Source: a virus
DNA length: 44,431 nt
IMG/VR virus record: IMGVR_UViG_3300037549_000321
Location: 1-44,431 of that record
Strand: one strand, 5' to 3'
The translations under genes and the position numbers were made by a program. A model generated the notes under the pieces. That model was not told the DNA's origin. It worked only from the letters and a program-made list of their open reading frames with translations, and did no database searches. Shown piece after piece: positions 6,508-14,722 of the stretch. Within the stretch, counting starts at the first letter, position 1. Each line of letters starts with the position of its first letter.

Positions 6508-8714
6508 CGCAGCAGGATTTCCAGTTAAAGTGGCCGGAAGCGGAGTTATCGCGCCTGGCGAACCGGGTGCAGATCGACTACCGCTCCGCGCTGGCCGATC
6601 ACAACAAGCGGATGGCGCGGTGGCGCGAGTACTATCGGCGGTGGCGGTGCGCGACGGATCCGCCGGCGATGGGGGAAGAGGCGGCGAGCAATGTGCCGGT
6701 GCCCTATATCCGCTGGAACATCCTGACTAAGTGGGCCAAGGAGATGGACTCACTGTTCGGGGACGATGCGGAGATCGTGGCCGTGCCGGTGGGCGCCAGC
6801 GACTATAAGCGCGACAAGAAGATTGGGCGGTACATGACCTGGCGCGTTTTCAACTCCATGAAGTTGATCAAGGCGTTCTGTGTCTTCGTGCAGCGGAAGC
6901 TGTTGTTCGGGAGATCGATCGCGTACTCGCCATGGAAGCGCGACACGTTCCAGGTGCTGAACCCGGCCAGGGAGTATCAGCCGGAGGACGTGGTCGATTA
7001 CGAAGGGCCGGACTTCATCCCGCAGTGGCCGGACGACATCATTGTGCCGTGCGAGGAAGTGGCCACGATCCACGAGTTCAGCTATGTGATCCGCAAGTAC
7101 CGGCCGACGCCGGACCAGCTCTTGCAGGGCGAAGCGGATGGGAAGTACCAGGGGATCACAAAGAACTGGGAAAAGATCGTGCAGATGGCCCAGCGCGGCC
7201 GGCAGCGGGAGCCGGAAGGCGATGAGGTCAAGCGCGAGGCGGACCAGGCGGAGGGGCTGCAATACGAGCGGCCGCAATCGGCTGGGGAGTCGCTGCTGGT
7301 GCTGGAGTGGTACGGACGCTGGCGGCCGCTGAAGAAGGGACCGCGCGGCGGGATGGCCTCCGCCGGCGAGTACGACGTGAAGGCGCGCGAGATGCGCCAG
7401 AAAGAGTATGTGGTCCGATACCTGTGGGATCTGAACATGGTGATCGGGCTGCAGGACCTGCAGGAGCTCTATCCGACGAAGAAGAACCGGCGGCCGTTTG
7501 TGGAGAGCGCCATGATGGCGGACGGCACTTACTGGTCTCCGGGCATGGCGGAGATGCTGATCGACCTGGAAGACGAGCTGCGGGTGAATCACAACCAGGC
7601 GACGGAGGCGGGGGAGTTCGCGCTATGTCCTCCGGTGGGGTACCGGCCGGCGTCGGGACTGACTCCCGAGACCATCCGGTTGGAGCCGAAGATGGCGATC
7701 CCGATGGACAACCCGGATAAGGATCTGCGGCAGATCCAGATCCACGCCGATATGGCGATCGCGCAGTGGAAAGAGCAGTGCGTCCTGGCCTATGGCGAGA
7801 AACTGACCGGGATGGGCGACTTACAGATGGGCCGGCAGTCGGATAGGCCGAACGCGCCACGGACCGGGGTGCAGACCACTCAGTTACTGGAAGAGGGGAA
7901 CGTCAGGATCAGTCTGGACACGAAGGTGCTGGCCGACGATATGGCGGGGGTGCTGGCGCACTTCTGGGATCTGGAGTATATGTTCTCTCCGGAACAGACG
8001 TTCTTCCGGGTAACGGAAGAGGACGCCGACGGGGCGTTCGAGGTGAACAACGGGGCCAGCATGCTGAGCATTGAGGACCGCGATGGGCGGTACGATTTCC
8101 GGCTACAGTTCGCGAATTCGCAGTGGAGCAAGGAAGCCGATAAGCAGAAGACGCTGGCGCGCTACCAGCTCAACCTGCAGAATCCGCTGATCATGAACAA
8201 TCCGGTGGCGCTATGGGAAGTGACACGGGAGGCGAACGAGGCGCTGGGGTTCCAAGACTTCGCCAGTATTGTGCCGAGGCCTCCGCAGCCAGATATCTCA
8301 ATCGATCCGAAAGAGGAGTGGATCAGTCTGCTGCATGGGGAAGAGATCCACGTCAATCCGCAGGATAACGACCAGCTCCACTTACTGCGTCACATGAAGG
8401 ATCTGAAGGCGGCGGAGACGGATCCCAACGGGGACGTGGAGGCGCAACACAAGCTGGTGGCGCACTACCACGATCACATTCTGCAATTGCAGCAGAAGAA
8501 ATTGCAGCAGGCGGTGGTGGAGCAGGCGGTGCAGGCGGCCGCGCAACTGGCGGGTGGGGGCGGGGCGCCTGGAGGTGGGGCGCCTGGAGGTGGCCCTGGG
8601 GCGATGCCTCAGGGGTTGTTCGGCGGGACGCAACAGACAGAGCCGCCGGGGAATCCGATGGCGACGGGGCCGTACGTCTATAGCGGCCATCCCGAGGTTC
8701 TTCACGAATCATGA
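6504..8714 (+). CDS. Portal protein
   Basis: A 736-residue protein at the portal position, right after the terminase block. Residues 1-110 contain a long helical stretch with YRSALADHNKRMARWREYY and VPVPYIRWNILTKWAKE, typical of the large portals of short-tailed phages; the middle is mixed alpha/beta (NPAREYQPEDVVDYEGPDF), and the long helices near 590-680 would form the barrel/crown. The C-terminus is Gly/Pro/Gln-rich with a doubled GGGAPGG segment from a short tandem repeat. The dodecameric portal sits at one capsid vertex and is the DNA channel and motor docking site. Length fits P22-like/large podovirus portals. Identification is from context and overall pattern. Confidence 0.85.
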   Translation: MTQQDFQLKWPEAELSRLANRVQIDYRSALADHNKRMARWREYYRRWRCATDPPAMGEEAASNVPVPYIRWNILTKWAKEMDSLFGDDAEIVAVPVGASDYKRDKKIGRYMTWRVFNSMKLIKAFCVFVQRKLLFGRSIAYSPWKRDTFQVLNPAREYQPEDVVDYEGPDFIPQWPDDIIVPCEEVATIHEFSYVIRKYRPTPDQLLQGEADGKYQGITKNWEKIVQMAQRGRQREPEGDEVKREADQAEGLQYERPQSAGESLLVLEWYGRWRPLKKGPRGGMASAGEYDVKAREMRQKEYVVRYLWDLNMVIGLQDLQELYPTKKNRRPFVESAMMADGTYWSPGMAEMLIDLEDELRVNHNQATEAGEFALCPPVGYRPASGLTPETIRLEPKMAIPMDNPDKDLRQIQIHADMAIAQWKEQCVLAYGEKLTGMGDLQMGRQSDRPNAPRTGVQTTQLLEEGNVRISLDTKVLADDMAGVLAHFWDLEYMFSPEQTFFRVTEEDADGAFEVNNGASMLSIEDRDGRYDFRLQFANSQWSKEADKQKTLARYQLNLQNPLIMNNPVALWEVTREANEALGFQDFASIVPRPPQPDISIDPKEEWISLLHGEEIHVNPQDNDQLHLLRHMKDLKAAETDPNGDVEAQHKLVAHYHDHILQLQQKKLQQAVVEQAVQAAAQLAGGGGAPGGGAPGGGPGAMPQGLFGGTQQTEPPGNPMATGPYVYSGHPEVLHES

Positions 8715-8753
8715 CTTTGAGTCGCAGTCTTGCCTTAAGGCGGGGGTGAAGAC

Positions 8754-8951
8754 ATGTTCTTAGTGCGGTACCTGGTGCAGTGCGTGAAGTGCCAAGCGGA
8801 GGCCACGCTGAGGACTCTGCGGGCGCCCTTTCCCGGGTTTGTTCCGACGCTGCCAGACGGGTGGCATGAAGGTGCGGCTGGATGCTTCTACTGTCCGCGG
8901 CATACGGTCACCGTCAGTACGACGGTTACGGTGGATGGGGTGGTGCAATGA
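8754..8951 (+). CDS. Small cysteine-pair protein
   Basis: A 65-residue protein with CVKC at residues 10-13 and CFYCPRH near 44-50, a typical minimal zinc ribbon, followed by a beta-rich threonine/valine tail (TVTVSTTVTVDG). ATG 8754 follows a 39-base spacer after the portal, with GGGGGTGAAGAC upstream. It overlaps the next gene by four bases. Function unknown; one of many CxxC proteins in this element. Confidence 0.7.
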   Translation: MFLVRYLVQCVKCQAEATLRTLRAPFPGFVPTLPDGWHEGAAGCFYCPRHTVTVSTTVTVDGVVQ

Positions 8952-9205
8952 ACGTCAAACCGGCGGCGCGGCATGAGCGGAGCGAGGCGGAGCGGTTCGC
9001 GGCTATGGTGGCATCGCCGGCGTTCCTGGCGTTGCGGGGACGGATGGAGGCGGCGCTCGAGCGGGAGCGGCTGGCGTGCGAGCGGGCGGACGGCGACGTG
9101 GAGTTGCGGCGGGCGCAGGGGGCAGTGAGCGCGCTGCGCACGATGCTGGGGCTGCCGAAGGTGATGTTGGCGGAAATGGAAAAGGGGGCGAATCGGAAAG
9201 TATGA
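8948..9205 (+). CDS. Small coiled-coil protein
   Basis: An 85-residue, highly charged helical protein (MEAALERERLACERADGDVE, then LRRAQGAVSALRTMLGL). The ATG overlaps the upstream stop (ATGA) and its own stop overlaps the following start, so the three small genes here are coupled. Composition suggests a coiled coil; no family recognised. Confidence 0.65.
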   Translation: MNVKPAARHERSEAERFAAMVASPAFLALRGRMEAALERERLACERADGDVELRRAQGAVSALRTMLGLPKVMLAEMEKGANRKV

Positions 9206-9438
9206 ATCCAAAATTCCTGGCTATTGGCCAACTGATCGTGAACGCGGTGCACATTGTTTCGGTGGATCTGCGGAGCCCCGGGACGGCACACCTTCAACTG
9301 TCGAGCGGCAACGTGTATACGTTTGTGGCCGATGAGGCGGCGGCGGTGGCCGCGTTCTTCAAGGCTATCGACTCGGCGGGAACGGAGCCGGGGACGCTCC
9401 CTGACGGTCGCGGCTCGGATGGCTCCTCGCCGGCATGA
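9202..9438 (+). CDS. Small hypothetical protein with repeat-derived tail
   Basis: A 78-residue protein. Residues 1-57 form a plausible small alpha/beta fold (FLAIGQLIVNAVHIVSVDLR, then YTFVADEAAAVAAFFKAI). Residues 62-75, TEPGTLPDGRGSDGSS, are encoded by a dispersed host-type repeat (9396-9420) read in frame, so the original protein probably ended around residue 60. Start and stop overlap the neighbours by four bases. Confidence 0.65.
   Translation: MNPKFLAIGQLIVNAVHIVSVDLRSPGTAHLQLSSGNVYTFVADEAAAVAAFFKAIDSAGTEPGTLPDGRGSDGSSPA
9396..9420. repeat. LPDGRGSD-coding repeat, copy 1
   Basis: GCTCCCTGACGGTCGCGGCT followed by CGGAT, 25 bases, identical to 31446-31470 and 23/25 identical to 14751-14775. 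Read in frame it encodes Leu-Pro-Asp-Gly-Arg-Gly-Ser-Asp. I recall such peptides in many acidobacterial proteins. Confidence 0.85.
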
Positions 9439-9785
9439 GCGGCCTGGCTGTTGGGATCCGCTGCTCGTACTGCTCGAAGCAGCGGCCGGAGTTCCGGGTC
9501 CACCGTATGGCGAGCGGGCAGGTGATCTGCGACGACTGCCTGGAGTGGCACCAACACGCGCTGGAGTTTTTGGGGGGCGGCATGCCGCGGGGATGCCAGG
9601 AGTGCGGGGTGAGCTGGGAGTTTCTGCGCGATTCGACGCCAGGTGACGAAGTAAGAATATACGTGGTCCCGAAAGACGGGATCCTGCAGGTGCTGTGCGC
9701 TGAATGCGTCAGGGCGTACGTGCCGAAGAGGGCCGACCTGTACATGGGGACGAAGTTCGGGAGCGAGGTTTTGAAGATCGCATGA
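9435..9785 (+). CDS. Zinc-finger protein
   Basis: A 116-residue protein with three cysteine pairs: CSYC (residues 10-13), CDDC (33-36) and CQEC (55-58), plus CAEC near 93. The arrangement suggests two zinc ribbons separated by a short helix (LEWHQHALEFL). The C-terminus (KRADLYMGTKFGSEVLK) is basic. The frame overlaps genes on both sides by four bases. Role unknown; it lies between portal and scaffold genes. Confidence 0.7.
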   Translation: MSGLAVGIRCSYCSKQRPEFRVHRMASGQVICDDCLEWHQHALEFLGGGMPRGCQECGVSWEFLRDSTPGDEVRIYVVPKDGILQVLCAECVRAYVPKRADLYMGTKFGSEVLKIA

Positions 9786-10570
9786 GTACCAACGTAGTAG
9801 TGCCAGGGACTCCGCCGCCTGCAGCGGCGGCAGTACCACCGCCAGCGGCCGCGGGGCCGACGGCCGCCGAAGTGGCGGCATTGAAGGCCGAACTGGAGAC
9901 CAGCAAGGCGCAGGCGGCGGAACAGGAGCGCACGGCTCGGTTCTGGTACGACAAGGCGAAGGCGGGTACGGAGAAGCCGGCGCCGGCAGCCGCGGCGGCG
10001 GAAGATCCGGAGCCGGATGTGCTGGACCTGATCACCTCGAAGGGCGCCAAGGGATTGGCGGCCATGCTCAAGAAACAGGGATTCGTGAGCGCGGCGGAAG
10101 TGGATGCCAAGGTCAACGAGAAAGCGGCACAAATCACCAGCGAGGCGCAGTTGCTGAAAGAGTACCCGGACCTGGGCGACCCGAAGTCGGAGTTCTTCCA
10201 GGCCACGGCGGGATTCTATGGCGAGCTCAAGAAGGAAGGCGTCCCGGAGCGCACGGCCATGAAGGTGGCGGCACAGCAGGCCAGGCTGGCGGGAATCGAG
10301 TCGGGGAAGATCCAGACGCCGGCGCAGAAGACGGCGGCCGACGCGGCCAAGCGCGCGGAGGAACGGGCAGCGCGGGCAGCGGCAGGGGCTGGGGATCGCG
10401 GGGGACGCGGGGCGACGGAAGAGGACGACGACACGCCGACGGACGATGAGCGGCGGGCAATTCAGCGGTTGGCCGATGCGCTGGAAATCCCTCTGGATAA
10501 GGCCGAAGAACGGTACAAGGCGCGCGCCAAGAAGGGCGTGAATGTTGCCGTGAAGATCGGGGGCAGGTAA
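9782..10570 (+). CDS. Putative scaffolding protein
   Basis: A 262-residue protein placed between portal and capsid genes. It begins with a Pro/Ala-rich disordered stretch (residues 5-30), continues with a coiled coil (AAEVAALKAELETSKAQAAE), a central helical domain with EYPDLGDPKSEFFQATAGFY, and ends with a highly charged helix and basic tail (KAEERYKARAKKGVNVAVK). Low-complexity, helical, charged proteins at this place are usually capsid assembly scaffolds that shape the prohead and then leave. ATG 9782 overlaps the upstream stop. No sequence signature makes this certain. Confidence 0.7.
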   Translation: MSTNVVVPGTPPPAAAAVPPPAAAGPTAAEVAALKAELETSKAQAAEQERTARFWYDKAKAGTEKPAPAAAAAEDPEPDVLDLITSKGAKGLAAMLKKQGFVSAAEVDAKVNEKAAQITSEAQLLKEYPDLGDPKSEFFQATAGFYGELKKEGVPERTAMKVAAQQARLAGIESGKIQTPAQKTAADAAKRAEERAARAAAGAGDRGGRGATEEDDDTPTDDERRAIQRLADALEIPLDKAEERYKARAKKGVNVAVKIGGR

Positions 10571-10573
10571 GCG

Positions 10574-11500
10574 ATGCCACGAGCGGCGGGATGGCGCAAG
10601 AAGTTGGACGATCCGGTGCAGGCCATGAACGAGAAGCTGCTGGCCGACAGGGTGGAGCGGATTGAGAAAGCGCGGCCGGTGGGAGTGGATCTGGATCTTG
10701 GGCTGAAGCCGAAGCCGGCGGAGAACGCAGTGGAGTTCCTGGCCGACGAATTCGACCGGCGGGCGTTCGGCGACCAGGTGGCCACGATCAAGCGGATTAT
10801 CTGGGGACCGGATCCGCTGGTGGATCAGTGTCCGGAGTTGCGGGCGGCGCTGGACGAGCACGGCCTGGAGGATTACGCGGCCGCGGCGGCGGAAGCCATA
10901 CGGCGGCTGGGGAGCAAGGCGGTGCCGAATCCGCTGATGCAGCGATCGCTGGCCGGCGCCATTACGCGGTTCGGGAAAGAGGCGGTGGCGGATGCCTTCG
11001 CGGCGCGGATTCTGCGGATTCCGTTCCGGGAAGTGGAGATCGATGCCAGCGACACGCTGGACATGGACGTGATGGGCAGCAGCGTACTGACGGAGTGTAT
11101 CCAGCAGAACGAGCGGCCGGGGATGGCGTACCGTTTCTTCTCGCAGGGGTGTTTGGACCGCTACGGGTGGCGCGGGTACACGCCGGTGAAGCTGGGGAAC
11201 GGCGACATCGTCCACGCGGGGACGCTATTGCTGGGAGAGATCACGCTGGCGCGGTTGGATGCCAAGCGGGAGCGGCTGGCGCGGGCGGCGGACGAGGCGC
11301 TGGACGGCATCGCGGATGCGCAGCAGGCCGGGCAGGAACAGGAATTGCGGAGCTTGCGGAACGACGGCTACCGGGTGGACGGCATCGCACCGCTACAGGT
11401 AGGCGAGCGGACGGCGTACCCGGGTGTAGAGAATTCGGGGTACGACGGGCACGCCGGCGTGCAGTTGAGTCAGGAGAACGTGGGGGGAATAAATGGCTAA
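10574..11500 (+). CDS. Hypothetical structural/assembly protein
   Basis: A 308-residue protein of unknown family between scaffold and capsid genes. Residues 1-60 are basic and helical, 60-150 contain several alanine-rich helices, and 150-230 include IPFREVEIDASDTLDMDVMG and a beta segment WRGYTPVKLGNGDIVHAGTL. The C-terminal 35 residues are glycine- and tyrosine-rich. Position suggests a head-associated protein. It starts three bases after the previous stop, with GGGGGCAGG upstream, and overlaps the next gene by eight bases. Confidence 0.7.
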   Translation: MPRAAGWRKKLDDPVQAMNEKLLADRVERIEKARPVGVDLDLGLKPKPAENAVEFLADEFDRRAFGDQVATIKRIIWGPDPLVDQCPELRAALDEHGLEDYAAAAAEAIRRLGSKAVPNPLMQRSLAGAITRFGKEAVADAFAARILRIPFREVEIDASDTLDMDVMGSSVLTECIQQNERPGMAYRFFSQGCLDRYGWRGYTPVKLGNGDIVHAGTLLLGEITLARLDAKRERLARAADEALDGIADAQQAGQEQELRSLRNDGYRVDGIAPLQVGERTAYPGVENSGYDGHAGVQLSQENVGGING

Positions 11501-12053
11501 CAACAACAGTGTTTTCGGGTTTCTGCCGATCGGGCGCGACGGGGGCGGACCGTGGTCTGTGGTGGAGTACGCCAAGGCGGCGGCACACACGCAGGCTCTG
11601 TTCCGCGGCGACATCGTGAGCAAGGCGGCCGTGTCGGTGGTATCGCCCTTCGCGGGGCTGCCGGTGCCGGGCATCACGAGCCTGCAGAACGGCTCCCCGG
11701 GAAGCACGCTGTGGCTGGGGGCGAACCTGAATTTCGGAGCCGCGGCGACGGCTACATTGCAGTACGTGGCGGACGACCCCAGCACGGTGTTCATTGGGCA
11801 GGGGAACGACAACACGAGTCTGACGGTGGCGGCGGCGGCGGGAAAGAACGTCAACCTGGTGACGGGGACGGGGAACGCGACGACGAAGCAGAGCACGATG
11901 AGCTTCGCGTCGGGGTCGCTGGCGACGACGGCGGGCCTGGATCTGCGGGTGTTGCGGCTGTTCAACCGGCCGGACAACGCCGAAGGCGCGTACGCGATTT
12001 TGGAAGTTCTGATTATCAAGCACTCGAAGACGCAGGGAAGCGCGGGTGTGTAG
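11493..12053 (+). CDS. Putative head decoration protein
   Basis: A 186-residue protein immediately before the major capsid gene. It is rich in Gly, Ala, Thr and Ser and mostly beta (ATLQYVADDPSTVFIGQGND, DNTSLTVAAAAGKNVNLVTG), with a short hydrophobic end AYAILEVLIIKHS. Small beta proteins next to the capsid gene commonly decorate and stabilise the capsid surface, which is the inferred role. A hairpin repeat separates it from the capsid gene. Confidence 0.6.
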   Translation: MANNNSVFGFLPIGRDGGGPWSVVEYAKAAAHTQALFRGDIVSKAAVSVVSPFAGLPVPGITSLQNGSPGSTLWLGANLNFGAAATATLQYVADDPSTVFIGQGNDNTSLTVAAAAGKNVNLVTGTGNATTKQSTMSFASGSLATTAGLDLRVLRLFNRPDNAEGAYAILEVLIIKHSKTQGSAGV

Positions 12054-12064
12054 TTAGGAAAACA

Positions 12065-12090
12065 GGGACAGGCCGGGAGGCCTGTCCCAC
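12065..12090. repeat. Stem-plus-CCCAC hairpin repeat, copy 2
   Basis: GGGACAGGCC (12065-12074), tetraloop GGGA, GGCCTGTCCC (12079-12088), then AC. A perfect ten-pair stem without a T tract, in the short gap before the capsid gene. Besides being a dispersed repeat it could act as an mRNA-stabilising or processing hairpin for the highly expressed capsid transcript. Confidence 0.8.
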
Positions 12091-12108
12091 AAGACTGAGG
12101 GGGGCCTT

Positions 12109-13029
12109 ATGTATTTGCGCACGTCCGTACCGGATCTCTACATGCAGACGATGCTGCCTGCCATCGATGAGATCGTGCAGGAGAAGTATGCCCGTTGGCC
12201 GACACAGTACACGGAAATCTTCCGCATGCGGACGACGACCCGGGGAATCGAGCAGACCACGGAAGTGACCGGGTTCGGTCAAATGGCGGTGGTGCCGGAA
12301 AACTCCGGAGTGCCGTACACCACGCCGCTGCCCGGGTTGAGCAAGACCTACCTGACGGCGCAGTACGCCATGGGGTTCAAGGTGTCGCGCCTGGCGAAGG
12401 ACGACGACCGGCACGGGACGGTGGCGAAGTTCGCCGGCTCGCTGGGGAAATCGGCGGCGGAAACGAAGGAAGTGGTGCACGCCGGCGTGTTCAACACGGG
12501 GTTCACCGCGACGGTGGGACCGGACGGCCTGGCGCTGTTCAACACGGCGCATCCGTTGATGGGCGGGCGCACGCGCACCAACCGGGCGGCGGCGGCCAGC
12601 GATCCGGACATGACGTCGATCGGCCTGGCGCTGACGGACATGCGGCTGCAGATCGACCAGACGGGCAAGAAACTGCGGCTGCCGGCGCGGAAGGCGATCT
12701 TCCCGCCACAGTTGGAATTCGCGGCCGCGCAGTACCTGGGCGGAGTGGACGATCCGTCGACGGCCAACCGGGCAATCAATCCGTTCAAGCGGCGCAGTGG
12801 TCTGCCGAGCTTCGATAGCTGGATGATCTGGGACTACCTGACGGATCCGCACGCCTGGTTCCTGGAAGCGGACGTGGCCGACACGGAGCTGCGGAGCTAC
12901 GAGCACGAAGCGTTCAACACGATCCACGATGTGGACTTCGATACGCGGAGTTTGAAGACGGCGGGCTGGATGCGGTTCGGTTGCGGGTTCAACGGCGACG
13001 CGGGGATTTACGGGGTTCCGAGCAGCTAG
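12109..13029 (+). CDS. Major capsid protein
   Basis: A 306-residue protein at the capsid position after the scaffold and decoration-like genes. Residues 1-60 form the N-terminal arm and early helices (PDLYMQTMLPAIDEIVQEKY), 75-115 resemble the extended loop region, and LALFNTAHPLMGG near residues 143-155 resembles the FxxxHP-type turn of Mu gpT-like capsid proteins. The C-terminus returns to a beta/helix core (TLxx-like SLKTAGWMRFGCGFNGDAGI). An HK97 fold is inferred; hundreds of copies would build the head. ATG 12109 follows GAGGGGGGCC. A GCAGAG-type spacer repeat lies directly downstream. Confidence 0.85.
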   Translation: MYLRTSVPDLYMQTMLPAIDEIVQEKYARWPTQYTEIFRMRTTTRGIEQTTEVTGFGQMAVVPENSGVPYTTPLPGLSKTYLTAQYAMGFKVSRLAKDDDRHGTVAKFAGSLGKSAAETKEVVHAGVFNTGFTATVGPDGLALFNTAHPLMGGRTRTNRAAAASDPDMTSIGLALTDMRLQIDQTGKKLRLPARKAIFPPQLEFAAAQYLGGVDDPSTANRAINPFKRRSGLPSFDSWMIWDYLTDPHAWFLEADVADTELRSYEHEAFNTIHDVDFDTRSLKTAGWMRFGCGFNGDAGIYGVPSS

Positions 13030-13036
13030 AGGGATG

Positions 13037-13090
13037 CGATTCCCCGGAGAGACGCAAAGGCGCTGAGATCAGCGCAGAGAAGTAAGAGGA
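13037..13090. repeat. GCAGAG-type spacer repeat, copy 2
   Basis: GCGATTCCCCGGAGAGACGC, then AAAGGCGCTGAGATCAGCGC and AGAGAAGTAAGAGG. It fills almost the whole gap after the capsid gene, and its purine-rich end AAGAGGAG provides the ribosome-binding site of the next gene six bases before ATG 13097. Confidence 0.8.
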
Positions 13091-13096
13091 GCGAGC

Positions 13097-13651
13097 ATGT
13101 TCAAAATAACGCAGCTCACGCAATTGCTGCTGAAGGCCGCCAAATCGACCGAGACGGCGCCATTTCTGCAGTGCCAGAACTCGGCGAAGAGCGTGCTGTT
13201 CAATGTCAATGTGGATGGCTCGATTGCCATATCGGGTGCAACCAAGGTACAGGAGTACGTGGTGCAGGTGCCGCTGACGGCGGCACAGATCATCGCCATG
13301 TACACCACTCCGGTGACGATTCTGCCGGCGCCGGCGGCGGGCACGGCGATCCTGGTGAGCCAGATCGCGGTGGAGCTGGACCTGACGGCTACGGCATTCA
13401 CGGGCGGCGGGGTGGTGCACTTCTACTACCACGGGCAAACGGCGGAGATCATGGCGCAGACGATTGCGGCGGCGACGGTCAACGGAGGCACGGGGCAATC
13501 GATCTACATTCTGGAACCGGTGCAGACGGCCGGCGGGAGTGTGGTGACGCCGGCGGTGGGCATCGACATCACGAATGCGAGCGGCGTGTTCGCCACGGGC
13601 ACAGGGACGGCGAAGGTGACAGTTTGGTATTCGCTGGTGACGCTGGGTTAG
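13097..13651 (+). CDS. Structural protein, beta-rich
   Basis: A 184-residue protein of unknown family. A short N-terminal helix (LTQLLLKAAK) is followed by beta strands and alanine/threonine-rich loops (VSQIAVELDLTATAFTGGGV, VHFYYHGQTAEIMA). Its position behind the capsid gene and composition suggest a virion component such as a vertex or fibre protein. The start is defined by the strong AGAGGAG site delivered by the upstream repeat. Confidence 0.65.
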   Translation: MFKITQLTQLLLKAAKSTETAPFLQCQNSAKSVLFNVNVDGSIAISGATKVQEYVVQVPLTAAQIIAMYTTPVTILPAPAAGTAILVSQIAVELDLTATAFTGGGVVHFYYHGQTAEIMAQTIAAATVNGGTGQSIYILEPVQTAGGSVVTPAVGIDITNASGVFATGTGTAKVTVWYSLVTLG

Positions 13652-13654
13652 TAA

Positions 13655-14038
13655 GTGCCTAATTTAAAGACAAGTCGAGTCCTATTGCCGAGCCTGGCTC
13701 GGGCGGCGAGCACGGCATCCTCGATCCAGACGGACCAGAGCGCGAGTGCGCTGCGGTTGTTCCTGGACATCACGGTGGTGCCTGGCACGGGCGGGCTCTA
13801 CGTGGTGTTGCGCGGCTATGACCGGATCAGCGGCAATGCCGTGGAGCTGACGCAAGGCGGGGATGCGGTAAACCAGATCGGCACCTATGCGTACGAGGTG
13901 GGACTGTGTCCGGATCCGCCATTCGGGAATCTGCGCGACGCCGCGAGCCGCAGTATCCCGTACCAGTGGGACGCCCAAGTGAAGCACCTGGACGGGAGTA
14001 CGTACACGTATTCGCTGAGCGCGGAGATCGTGCTCTAA
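13655..14038 (+). CDS. Hypothetical structural protein
   Basis: A 127-residue beta-rich protein from GTG 13655, three bases after the previous stop. The segment ALRLFLDITVVPGTGGLYVV and the end LDGSTYTYSLSAEIVL look like edge strands of a beta sandwich. It resembles small neck or decoration proteins in style only; no family recognised. Confidence 0.65.
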   Translation: MPNLKTSRVLLPSLARAASTASSIQTDQSASALRLFLDITVVPGTGGLYVVLRGYDRISGNAVELTQGGDAVNQIGTYAYEVGLCPDPPFGNLRDAASRSIPYQWDAQVKHLDGSTYTYSLSAEIVL

Positions 14039-14051
14039 GGGGGGAAAGTTC

Positions 14052-14705
14052 ATGGACTACTCAGGAATTCGAATCGGGCCGCAGACACTGGCCGACGGCG
14101 TGGCGCAGGCCTTCTGCCGCGGCACGAAGGAAGCCGCGGCGATTGGCGCTAACCTCAACGGGTTTTATGAAGAGGCGAACGTGCGCGGGCAATTGTTCAC
14201 GCTGGTGCAACCTCTGACGGGGACGGGAATTGCGGCGGGGCACATTGTGGGCGCGGCGGCAGCGGCCAACACGCAATTCGCGGTGTTCAATCCGCTGAAC
14301 AGCGGCAAGAACCTGGCGCTGATCGAGTTTGCCATGGCGGTGGTTTCGGGGACGTTTCCGGCCGGGCCGTGCGTGCACGGCTACATTCCGAACATCCCGA
14401 CGTTAGCGGCTTCGGGGACGCCCATCTCCAACATCATGGGCGGTGGGGCGGCCTCGGTGGCCCGATGCTACGTGTCGAGCGCGGGCGCGGCATTGACGGG
14501 CGGCCTGGCTCCGGTGGGGCACAAGCTCTCGAACTTCGGATCGACGGCCACGGTGCAGGCTTCGCCTTACCTGGTGGGCACCATCGAGTACCTGGACGGC
14601 AAGCTGATTGTGCCGCCGGGTGTGGGTTGGGTTCCGATGTTCAGCGCGGCCGGGACGAACTGCCTGCTGGGCTGGTCGCTGACCTGGCGCGAGGTGTCGA
14701 TCTAA
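14052..14705 (+). CDS. Hypothetical structural protein
   Basis: A 217-residue Ala/Gly-rich protein (ATG 14052, upstream AAGGGGGGAAAG). Strands such as NLALIEFAMAVVSGTF and YLVGTIEYLDGKLIVPPGVG and the end LLGWSLTWREVSI suggest a beta-barrel virion protein. Unknown family; coupled by a 13-base gap to the preceding gene. Confidence 0.65.
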   Translation: MDYSGIRIGPQTLADGVAQAFCRGTKEAAAIGANLNGFYEEANVRGQLFTLVQPLTGTGIAAGHIVGAAAAANTQFAVFNPLNSGKNLALIEFAMAVVSGTFPAGPCVHGYIPNIPTLAASGTPISNIMGGGAASVARCYVSSAGAALTGGLAPVGHKLSNFGSTATVQASPYLVGTIEYLDGKLIVPPGVGWVPMFSAAGTNCLLGWSLTWREVSI

Positions 14706-14722
14706 CGGGCGAATAGAGAAGA

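Noticed and set aside
9365-11215. A 616-codon leftward frame
   Set aside because: It lies antisense to five coherent rightward genes with coupled starts and stops; its product is Arg/His/Pro-rich, typical of an antisense shadow in GC-rich DNA.
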